Assembly (NCBI GenBank): GCA_009869945.1
Contig: WIXG01000271.1
Coordinates: 46,606 to 110,605 of the forward strand
DNA from: Mesaphorura yosii
Taxonomy: Eukaryota; Arthropoda; Collembola; Poduromorpha; Tullbergiidae
Direction: 5' to 3'
Length of the DNA: 64,000 nt
Shown: positions 26,901 through 38,900 of the stretch, one piece after another
Position numbering within the stretch: the first letter of the stretch is position 1
Layout: every line of letters begins with the position of its first letter
The notes under the pieces: generated by a model
What the model was told of the DNA's origin: nothing
The model's database searches: none
The model's input: only the letters and a program-made list of their open reading frames with translations
Position numbers and translations under genes: made by a program

Positions 26901-29900
26901 GTTCGTCCTTACTTCGATGGAAAACTGTGTTAATTAGTCAACCATGCAACCAGATTCAGCTGCCTGTGGATCAATACGACCTGAAATTATAAGGAGACGA
27001 AAATTATATGGAGAATCAAAATTATATGTGTCCTGCGCTCCACTCCATACTACATTATAGGCACTAATGTTTCCGAAATAGTTTCTTAATTTAATTCGCC
27101 ATTTTATGAAATTAGTTTTTGCGAGGCATCGGTAATGATCCCTTATAATAGACGTCACATGTCCCTAGAACATTATGCGCATACATTCATGCATGCATGC
27201 ATTCATGGTTTCCTTTGTCGCAATTATCTCAATTGTTAATTTGACACATTCCACAAATGCCTCTCACATGCTTTGCACTAGTTATCTTTTTGTGGCTTGA
27301 CGTGTCATAGCCATGCAATGCCATGCTCTTTGATTCATGTATGTAGTTGTCAACCTCATCAACTTCCTGGAGTTTGTTTATTAAATTGTTACTGTGTCTG
27401 GACATTTGTTTTTAATTTGGAATTTTCCACTGTAACTGTGTCCATCAAGGAAAGGGTTAAGTCGACAGTCGACAGGAAGGAATAATTAAACTGACACTTT
27501 CCACAAAGGAGCCGTGGAATTTAATCAGAAGCAAACTCCGGTCGGATTGAGCAGATATAAAATTTGTGGCGTAAGACAGAAACGGACCTCCAATATATGT
27601 TTCTAAAAAAAGACCGAAATTAAGTTTTAGTTTCAGTTATAGTTTAAGTTTAATTAAGTATGTTTGAGTGTCCACGATCCAAACATTTAAATTATAATTA
27701 TACATCCGATCGCCGTAATAGCCCTTTGGTTATGCATACAATTATCAATGCTTGTGATTTCCCAATATTCTTCGTCGTAAAACTAGCATAATTTCAATTA
27801 TTGAGTTTCAAACATTGCATGAGCTTAGTGGAAAAGTTTGAATGGAAGCTTTTGTGGTGCATAATTACGTTGGATTTTGGTGGCAGTGGTTTTGAAATTG
27901 AACGAAATAGCGATACTTATTCACTGGGGAAAACTCGCCTACGTGGTTCCCACGAGTAGACGGAGCAGAAGAAAGCCATTTCGTCCGACAAGAAAAATAA
28001 TCCACAATAAATACACGAAACCGCTTTAGAGAAAACGAATACCAAATCACTGCTGCGAATATATTATGTGTATTTTATGTCTGCACTGTGAAGATATTCG
28101 AATGCGAGCCCGGGTTTGACGTGACGGTTGACTTCCCCTGAATGGTGTAATTTATCATGTCTTCTTATTCTTCAAACTCAATCTACCATTTCAATTTCCC
28201 TCTTTAAAACCGATTTTTCATGCATTTTATAAACTCTTAAACTTTTCGGTGCTGCTTGAAAGCGGGCGGTTGCTTTCATCGTCAAACTTATGGGTGGATT
28301 TCCATCTATTGAAAATCGTTACTGCCTCGTACTGAATGTGAATATGGAAATGGCCTCTGAGTACTGAATTTAAATGGAGTACTTTAATCTCGACTCAAAT
28401 TAATTACGTCGTCGTACGGCATTTCTGCCAACGGCGATGCAAGCACTATGCCAAACCAATAAAACGTCCATGCCAAATAAATTACTTTAATTTCGATTCC
28501 GCAATTGGAAGACGGTTAAATAAGCTCATTCCTGCCACATTTGCCAAAATGTAATTACGCAAGGGGTACTCAGACTTTGGCAGTTTAACGTTAGTTTCCC
28601 TACTAACTTGGCAGAACTGCTCAAGTTCTCAACTGCCAAGTCGAAGTCTGAGCCCTACAGATACAATTACATTCGAGTCAAGCTTCATCAAAGTCAGATC
28701 TTGAACGTAAAGCAAGGCGGAAAATTCTCAAGTCATTATTTGTATCCTCGTTCAAACTCAGTAATCTCGATTGTGATGGGTTGCCAGTCGTTGGCTAGAT
28801 TGTCATGCGCTGGCGATACTATAACCATTGGAAATAAATGATTTCAATAGAATTAATACAAGGCCCAGTCGAAATCGAAGATTTCAATGAAAAGAATCGG
28901 AAATGGTTACTCCAAGTCGCAAATCAGCGAACCGGAAGAATATAGTCGACCGATTTAGGAAAATGACAAGTAAAAAGTAGTCGTCATTCGTGGCCATTGC
29001 TGTGCTATTGCACTGCACTGCACTGGTTCTGTTTTAAATCTCCAAAGTTGCGACCGACAACAATAGGGAAAGAAATTTCGGGTTTTATTTTGGCTGATGT
29101 GGTGTAAACCCTATGGCAGCGCATGACTCCGAACCCAGACCAGAAGAGGCGAGTGTTAGTGCTCTGTGCATTAGGAGAAGAATGGAAAAATTATAGCGAT
29201 CTTGAGCAGCGTAGTTCCAGCAAAAAGTCTGCAGCGTATTATTATAAAGTTAAAATGAATGGGACGTTTGACATTCTTGAACTTTGCAACATTTCTCTTT
29301 TTCAGCCAGCAGCGCCCATTGCCGCTGGTCTGCTTGATGATGATATTACTCTGCCATGCCAGCCCATGGACTGTGTCTCGTCTCATGTCTGAGAGTCTGT
29401 GATTGTCTGGCATACCAAAGCCATTCTGTTTCATGCAAAGACTTCTTCCTCAATTTCTGGATAACGGATTAGCCACACTTTTCTCTTTCTCCTCTTTTAT
29501 CCTCCCAACATGTAAAATCTAAAAGACAGCAGAAGCAGAACGAATTTGTACGCACGAGAAAAGTTTTATTTCTTTTATTGCACTGCCCCTGCATCATTGC
29601 AGTGCAGTCAATGCTGCTGCACGAAGTGCGTGATGCGTAGCGCGTATTGCGTGCGTGGTGCGTAATCAAATGCATGTTAAGGAAGGAAGCCCACCCGAGT
29701 CCTGTCTGCTTGTAACCCTTTTGTACAATTGTTTTCGGTACAAGTGTAACCAACTCCGTGTTGTATTTGGCAAGGGAGTCGCATGGCAGAGTAAAAAAAC
29801 TGGAAATGAAGGCTGATTCACAAAAAGCGGGGAAATAATTCCTTTTCTCTCCTCTGGGTCGGAGTCAGCAGCATCCCGAAATGCATGCACCGCGTTTTTG

Positions 29901-32900
29901 CTTTCGCTCTGGCTGCCTTGTCATTTTCCTGTCTTCCTGTTTCATTTCCTCGTTTTCTCGACGAGATACTGATACTTTAATACTTGTGAACTTGTGGCAG
30001 CGGCACGCACATTGCGGGCTAGTCTAGACCCGGATCAGAGCAGGCGAAAATTCACCAATCACGGTTCATGCGTTGTGTGCATGCACTTGGCGTGTCTCAC
30101 TCGCATTTCACGTGGGATTTGCTTCCAACACCATGCACCAAGTAAAAAACTTTGATCCAAACCAAATATTCGGTTCGATGCGCGCATTTGTTTAGCAGGC
30201 GGCAATAAACCAGCATAAAAGAGATCCTATCTTCTATCTATTCCGTTCTGAATAGCTTGTTAAGCAGGAAGTGAGTGCCACCAATTAATCAAGGAGCCTA
30301 ACCGCAATGCTCACTGATCCATAATTAATGTTATGCGTTATTCACATTTGGACGCTCAGTGCGTCCAAATGTGCAACCTTGAATTGCGTGTTCATGTTAT
30401 CGTATCCCTGCAGCTTAGAGCAAGGCAAGGCGGGTGCGTACGTAAAAGGATTCGCGGCTTGGCCGGGGACGAGGTGACAAAGAGCTTCATTACGACGCAC
30501 GACAGGCGAAGTCTAGTCCATAACTCATTTTTATGATTTTTTGTCGCTGTCGTCAATGCCTCGTGAAGAACGGTTCACTGGTCACGGCGTCTGAGTCATC
30601 GATTAACTGTTAACTCCTAATCGTATTCATTAAAAAGCCAGAACAAACGAGCCGTGGTATTTAAACGAGGATAAAGAATTTCGTGAAAAGGAGGGAAAGC
30701 TACTTAGAAACAGATAGCCGGATCGCGACACGACGGTCGTCGTCAATTTTAAGAAAGAAAGCTGCTCTGCTGCTGTCCAAGTAGTCTTGGCTTCTGCTTA
30801 GGCCAGCATGCAAAGTGGTGTTACACAACTGTAACTTACTGTCGCGTCATGTCGTAAATCAGTTTTAAAGAGGTATGTTGAGGACATTAGAGAGGATATA
30901 AGATTCAGAGCCGGGCCAAAAGCAAAGGAAAGTGGCGGAGGGAGTGCGGGAAAGAAAGAAGAAACGTGACGATTCGAAAAAATTCGATTCGTCGAAAATG
31001 AACAATGAACTCGCAACCTCGTCTGGGCCTGAGTGTCGGTGTGAATGGGATCGGCATCGAAAGGGATTCAATGCCAGTTGAATTGCGTTGGGGAGGGATT
31101 CCCAAATCAGAGTCGAAATCCAAAGGGGAGAATCTCGGAACGCGAATGTGTATAATGCACATTTACACTTCACATTTCCATTATTATTGTGAGACACATT
31201 TTTATTTATTTCAGGCGCAGAGCAGAGCTGCATTCAATCTGCATTTTTCAGGGAGCGAATCGACGCCTCCTTCGCGTTTGTATCTGCATGGATTATTTCA
31301 GGGCCAAGACAGCGCGTTGTCTGTTTTGCATTGCACACAACTTTTTCATAATCAGGCTCGCTATGTCGCAAACCGTCAGTGTCTATCCATTCATTTGATA
31401 TGCTATTCTTTTATTCACAAACTATCACAGAGGATAATGCCATTATTAATAGGCTGTGCACGGCGGGCTCACTCGTATTGATTTATAATCAATGTCATGA
31501 ATCAAGATATTTATTTTGGTTCACGATAGGAATGGCGCGTGCTATATTTTTTGTGTTTTGGTAATCCGATGCGTAGGTAACTTCAAAGGAGTTCCAGCCT
31601 TTGTACTATTTGCGTCTTTACGCTGGCTCTATTTCTTATTTCTGCGTCGTCTTTGGCATTGAAGTTAGCGTTGGCGGTAGTAATTCTGGTATTGATTTCA
31701 AATATTTGTTTGACACGAGTACTCACACGCCTACTTGCTCAGTATAGTTCATGAGTAGGCTATTTGCTCAGAATAGACTCCCATTATTGATATACGAGTC
31801 GAATTCCGTCGTACTCACGACGGCATGAGTTCTCTGAATTAAATTAAAAATCTTAAACTGGCTCCGATCGGTTGGATCAATACCTTTGCAACGGCGAGCT
31901 CAAAATAGTATACGGGAACTCGCCGTTCAGAGGCAGTTCGATATATTGGAGGACTGACCGGAAAGTCGTGATTTGGCCGAAGCGCACCAAGAATTCGTAT
32001 GAAAAGGACTTTACGAAAAAGAGCAGTCGATGCTCATTATTCCAGCAAAAGTTCTGTCCTTCTTTTCAAGTTTGGCCACACCACTACCATTATTAGGGAT
32101 ATTACAAGTACGAGAACGCAAAAAGTTTCTGCACCTGAACTTTTTTTTCAAATTCTATGCGAGGAAAGTGCATGGAAAAAGATTTGGACTTTTTGTTTAG
32201 TTGCAAAACATCGGAACTAGAAAAGTTCTTAATTTTTTAGAGTTTGTGGTTTTCAAACATTGCAGGCACAAAAAGAAACTTTCCAGTCCTTTCTTTTCCC
32301 TCCCGCAAAGGACATTCATTTGATACGTCTTCATTCATCGGATCGTGAACTGAATCGGGAACTAAATTCCAGGAAAAGGGAAAGTTGTTGCGCAAAAATA
32401 AATATTTTTCTGTAATTTAATTTGATTATGGCCAAAGTTAACTCCACGTGCGTCTTGTTAGGAAGGAAATTTCTATTGAGGCATTGTTTGAGGAACAATA
32501 GAAATATCATCCACGATAAACTCGGGGAAGAATATTCGTTCGCAGCTCGTATTCGGTTTCGCGTTTCGCCGCATTTAACAGGCTGACTCCTGTTTGCCTG
32601 CCTGAGTGGAAGGAAAAGTTGAAAAGTTGATGATTATAATTCTGCTTGAATGGACTCTGATTTCCGAGCTTATTACACGTGACCAGGAAGTTGAAATCAG
32701 GCGGCAATTCCATGCTTTCGTGCCGAAGGCTTGATGAACTGCTTGACGATGTGTGCAACTCACAAACGTCAGCGTCATTCCTTTAAATGCGTTATCCTCA
32801 CTCTGTTAGTGATTTAATGCGAACGTTGTCCGGTGTCTGCTGGCATTCAAAAATAAATTAGGCTGCATTGCGTGCGGGCAGAACTTCGTCGTCCAGTCTG

Positions 32901-35900
32901 AATTTGTGCATTTTCAGATGTCTCGCTATGCATCGTGCGTGCAGGCAGGAAACTTCTGTCCACGTCTCCATGTGCAGCCAGTTAGGAAAAGCAGAGAAGA
33001 AAACCCAACCAAATCGCATGCAGACTGTTATTAAAAGCACGTTCGGCATTCTCTCACCCAACATCTATCTCGAGCCTACTTGAGCGCAGAATTTACTCAC
33101 ACTTTTACTTTTAAAACCTGAGCCGCCTTCTTTCCTGTGCTTTCTTGTCTCTGTGTCTATGCTGGATTAATCCCTTGAGACCCGACCCAACATGCACTTT
33201 TCTCCTTCCGTGGCCGTCGTCTCCTTCACAGAAAGTCTGTTGGACGGTAACAACGTTGCCACTGTCGCAAGTACAAGCTGATGATATCTCATTTATTACA
33301 TATAATCTACAACTAAGTACGGTGTCACTGCAACATCTCCACACGGGTATCGATACAGGATCGAACATTGTCGGTCTGGGAAATGTGTTGCCCAAAATAA
33401 TGAGAAAGGAAGCGGAAAGAAAGTTGGTTGGTTTTCCATCTGGAGCGTATCAGTGCCGACCTGGCTGACCGCTTTTGCTGACGCTGAGAGACATCCTCGT
33501 CCTTCAAATCTTGCAAGGCGAGTACCTATTCGTCTTTCACAGAACAGGAACCCTCTTGTAAGCACATACTGACAGGATTTCATTCATTAAAATGATTCAA
33601 TGCCTGCCAAATTTTTATAGACGAAATGTATGGAAGAATTTTCTTGTTCTCAGTTTTTGATCGTTTCATTTGCCCGATTCGGTTTAAATTTCGATTTTAA
33701 TTGGTAAACTGATAAGTGATGCCACGAAATAGCGCCGATGATGGTAAACAAATTCTGTGGCGGTGTTGTGGCGGAGATCGGATGCGAATATAATGATAAA
33801 ACTTGTAAAAATTGTAATATAATTCCCAACACGCGGCCCGCAGTAGCACGAGTACGTGATCATAGCTCGTGACGCAAACCAGACGGCGGTATTCGTTTTC
33901 ACAAGTCCCGGAGGAGTTTTGGTTTTCAGAGTAATTGCATTAGCGGAGTAATTGTGGAAAATTAAATGAGAAGAATCGTAATTTATTATTTTGATTTTAA
34001 TGACGTAATAATATACACGAATGACTGCACTCACCGCATAATTATGGGCCAGAGGCGGCGAGGAAACGTCTTGCAAGCGACAGGAATGCGAAAATACGGA
34101 AGGGTGGACGTGGAAGGGTTGAATTCCAATGAGCCGCACACTTTCTTTGACGGTGAGGGCGATGATGAGATCTCTTGATAAATGAAACCGCGAGGAAGCC
34201 ATAAAATCCAGAAATAAATCCAACTTGTTCAAATATGAACCCTTGCTTATTCCCCTCGCTCTCGTGCCGTGACTTGACAAACTCCTAATGGCTTAATACG
34301 AGGCTCATCTCACAGCCGGAATGTAATTTGATACGACAGAGAGATAATATGCAAATTTTCTCGTTGTTGCTCGCTGTGGTGCATCAAGACGATAAATGGC
34401 ACGAGGAAGCTGAGTCGAGCGAGCTCCAGGCACGCCCTTCCTTGTAAATTCAAATTTAATCTGACCAACTAATGCGGCGACAGAATGCGAATGCGGTAGC
34501 ACACAAATTTACAAATTTGACTTTAAGATACAAGAAGTGAATGCGAATGAATGAACCCGCGATCATGTTCATCATCCATTCTATTGCTTGCGCTTGCGTT
34601 TTGAGAAAGTTGAGAAATTTGGTGAAAGTCAAGGAAATTTTATGCACACACACAAACTGACTGCAATACATCTTCATAAAATCTGACTTTCTTCCCTTTT
34701 CAGTAAACGCACAACTTTATGGGCCTCTCCCGTGCGATTTAATAATGCTTTATTTTGCCAGTCCTTGAAAGAGTTAGTATAAGAAAAGTTGGAACTTAAA
34801 AATGGGATGGGCAAAAGATGCATCGGACACTTAACGCAGATTTCTTTTCCCATGGTTCCATTTAGTGTCGGGGCTGACTGCAGTTGCTTACATAAGTAAA
34901 ATATGTAAGCACAGGAAGAATTCAGAGGATAAGGTCCGCATTCTGAAGCGAAAGTATGCACTAGATTGACCAAATCGAGTCACGTTTCTCCGAACATTTT
35001 GAAACTGTCATGAAGCATTGCATACTTAGCCGCGTAATTATTTAACTGGCTTTGGCTTGGAGGGCCTACGTTAATTCCAATCTTTTTAGTTTAATTGCTC
35101 GTTTACCCTATGCATAATTAATTGGTCAACAAACCATACATAAGCGTACTGAAATTGATACAACATCCGCTCGATTCAGGTAGACGCAGAGCTTATTTGG
35201 CGCTCGGTCGTAAATTTACGCACTTGAACGTTGTGTGTGAGCTGTGAACAAGGCGTTGTCTTTGCCTGCTTGTGCCCCAATTATCCATTGAAGCGTACAA
35301 TTCCCGCTGTTCGCTGTGCCCGCGCTTCTCTTTCTGAACAAACAACGAACATCCTTCATATGAAGAAAAAGTAATCGAAGTGAAATGTTTCTGTTTATGT
35401 GTAATGAACCAGCATTGCTCCCAAGTGAAATCAATGTCAATTTACTTTCTCTTGTTCCTGTTACTTACGCGCTCTCCCAGCCCGGAATTCTGAACTCGCA
35501 CGCACTGGATCGCGTAGATGCAGGCATTTGTAACTTCGTACATAAATAAATGGCTTTCAATCACTCCGATCACCTTTTCTAATGCAGTGTGCGTTTGTCT
35601 CTTTTTGCAGGATCGCTTACGCACCATTCCAGCAGCATTTCCCCGGAGCTGAAACCCCACCCAACGATTCTGCCATCAACCCTAACAACGATCGTTGATC
35701 CTCGTCGTTCGACTCTGTCCTCATCTACGAGCCGCGGTGGCACTGACTCGGGCAACACAGATTTGTTTCCAGCTTCGTCGGTGCCGGCACCAGAGTCAAT
35801 TTCGTCCTTGAATAGCACGCGGCCAACTTCACCTCAAATTCCATTCCACTACTCGTATCTAGTCAATTCTAATCGAACACTAATCCAAGAAATTCAAGGA

Positions 35901-38900
35901 CCAAGACGTATTTCGCCAATTTCTCTCGAGAATCCGCACAACAGTCGACAAGCACCGCCATCCGCTTCGTTAGTGACATCCATTCATCACACAAACAATG
36001 TAGACTCATCAGAAGCGAATGGTGACAACTTTCTCACCGAGAACTCAACGACTGTAACTGCGCAATTAAAGAGTAATGCCCTTTTGTCGTGCTTCGTCAA
36101 GAATTCCGGCGATGGTGTCACCGTAAGTGCCTTCCATCTTTACTTCTCTCTTATTACCTTTTGACCTAGCCGTGCTCACAAACTGCAGGCGGAGGCGGAC
36201 ACAAATTAGCTGACTCCACATGTGCCTGCCATCCATGTGCGTAACAAATGACAAAATTTTATCGTCGATTGTCCTCGGGATAAGAAAATGGGCCAAGACA
36301 AGGGCTTGGCTGGCATCAGAATTAATGGTTTAAAAGATCCTTATCTCCTCCTCTCCATGGTCGTTGCGAGTCTTGAGACAACATCTTCGTGTAATAAATA
36401 ATTTATCTCTTCACCGTTGTGCGTGCGTATTCTTCAATTTACTTGTCCAGTTTGATTAAAGATGGTTTGAAGGGAAAAATAATGAGTTTTGAGTTGGCAG
36501 ATTTTTCAGGTTGACTTTTCTCTTTTCTCTCATCTCGATTAACGTTGCTTTCATTTTTAGCTGTGCGATGCGTATTCTCTAATGGCTAGTTCTTTTTCAT
36601 CTGGCTGCTGCGTAAAGCCTAATTATTGTATCATTTTTAAACTCGTGCCTCACTCGTGACTTTGACCCGAGTTGTCTGAAAAATTGTAGTATTAAATTTA
36701 TGTACACATTACACATTTGTCGCTTCTTCTTTAAGCAATCTTGCTTCTTCTTCACAAGGCAGCCAGAAAGATTGGCAATTAAGATTGCCCTCAAGTTATT
36801 AAAAAATGAGTTTGGAAAAATGCTTAACTCTTCCGTTGAAGTTGGCTTCTGCGCGCCTCTGAAGCGTGAATTCATATTTACCAGTGCAGTGAAAGCACTG
36901 GGCGCTTCACGTACATCGCATTATGAGATCACAATGAATAATCTAGTACCTGGGCTCGAAGTGTTAAGCCAAGTGTGCGAGTGTTCAAACCACTGCGAGC
37001 GTGTGGTTACCCCACCCACAACAACCCAGATTTTTTGTGAGCACCACTTCCTTCGCGATATGCACTTTGGCGTGGTTATAAAACTGTCAAGTCCATAACC
37101 GGAACATATTTTAAGCTATCGATTATTAAAATAATGATAAAGGACCCGGGAACCATTTTTTGGTGAAGCGCGGTTCGAGCTTCAATGCGGGCACGGCAAC
37201 TGTCATTTCCTTTATTTATCTCTTTGAGCAAAGGTTTGATTTATGTTAAATGATTTAATAAATTAAAAGTGGATTCGGGTACTTAATGAATTTTCGATGT
37301 GCTAACACCCAACAGCCAATCCTTTGGTTGGAACTTTTCTTACCTGGGCAAAAGTTTGCCTGATAAGCCGTGAATTTTTTACCAATTATAACCACCTCGT
37401 TTAAGCACAATGATCGCCAGAATTTATTGATAATCTGCTATCAACTTTTGGCACGAAATAAATGGGTTCTAATTGTTTCTTCATAAAATTAATTCTTTTT
37501 CCGGTGAAAATTAGTATTCTTCAATTTATGCTTGGTCTCGGTGAATTTATTTTTATTATCATAATAGAAAATTTACATGAAATAACGCTGGTCAACATTA
37601 AAATAATAATAATCTCAATACAGGGAGGATTCATGAAAATATTGTTAAAAAAGTTGAGACATGTCGCAATTTTTAGAGAAATTCCGTACTTATTTTATGG
37701 CTTAAGGAGGGCTTTAGTAGCGCCTTTAGGTCGACCAGGTTTACGTTTTTGGCCTATCTTTACGCTTTTGCAAGCAGTAGGAAACTGCGCCAAGCCATGA
37801 TGAACACATAAACCATACACATGTTTGCATTTATAATTTTTAAGAAAGAATGGGCATGAGCACGATGACAATTTCCAATTGGTGACGCAGAAGCATATTT
37901 TCCTGATTGAGAAGTATGACTTGATGAAAGATGGAAAAGTCCTGAAACGAGTTTCTAATACTTTTGGTGCATTTTGTGGTAATGTATTATGTCCTGATGC
38001 AGCCACATATATATTAATGAATGCGCCGTCTTCTGTTGCTTCAGTAATCAGATGTGGTTTAGATCGTATCCATTGATAAGCTGAAGTAAGCACAGGTAAG
38101 TCATAATCTGGTTCATGCATGAAAATTTTTGAATTGATTCTCGATGGGTTTCTTTCTATTGACCATTTGTTAACTGTGCTGATCATTGTCTCCATGAACA
38201 AGCCTAGAACATACGCACGTATGTTAACCTTAATCCGTAAGTCTGATATCTTAATAATCAGTACGTACCAAGTGGCAGTCTGGCCCGAAGAGTGTTCTCA
38301 TCCTTTACACAACGGTTGCACGACTCTAAACCATTATTTGTGGAAGGAAATGATGACGCGTGCCCTTCGTACCAACCACGATGGGAATCTAACCATTGTT
38401 CCTTGAAGTAAGACATGAAGTCTGAGACGACAGACGAGTGTGTGCATTCCCATTTCTTTAGAAATAGTTGAGACGCCAAGTTGAATATTTCTTGGTTCGG
38501 GCACACTTGCAGAGAATGAATGTCACGATCAATTTCTTCCCTGATTGCAGCAGGCACTGACACAAGCCTCTTGCTGTAAGCTCTATTAACATGGGCCCAA
38601 CAGATAACACGAGTGAACTCATACTCCGATCCAAAGGCTTCTTTAAATCCTACAGTGATTGCATCCGCAGCGTCTGCAATTAATGTGCTTGGTACAAAGT
38701 TGATGCCTAACAAACTTGTGCCTGCCTGAAGCGCGTTGAATGCAAATGCATAGTCCATTGACGATTCGCCACTGGAAAGCATCATAAACGTGGGATGGAA
38801 ATGCTTGCCTTTGTCTGAAATTCCTCCTATGAACACTGGATATCCTTCGTAATTAAGTTTATACGTGCTGTCAATATGGATGCCAGAAGTATTTACATGC

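Larger units (their letters stand above)
17997..35610 (+). other. Intron 1 of the Dpr-like gene (17.6 kb)
   Basis: It is bounded by a GTAAGT donor at 17997 and a TTTTTGCAG acceptor ending at 35610, both phase 1. I find no convincing exon on either strand. The longest open frame (33684-34280, minus, 198 codons) has no family resemblance and no start context. A perfect 13-bp hairpin lies at 30343-30373 and two weaker inverted repeats lie near 31.8-31.9 kb. Long first introns in neuronal Ig genes commonly carry enhancers; nothing here proves that. Confidence 0.65.

Noticed and set aside
33684-34280. 198-codon minus-strand open frame
   Set aside because: No domain, irregular composition and no paired splice or start signals; it lies in intron 1 of the Dpr-like gene.
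38200-38280. Frameshift mutation making the MULE transposase a pseudogene
   Set aside because: A 65-bp GT-AG intron restores the frame exactly and joins conserved regions without loss, so an intact spliced gene is the simpler reading.
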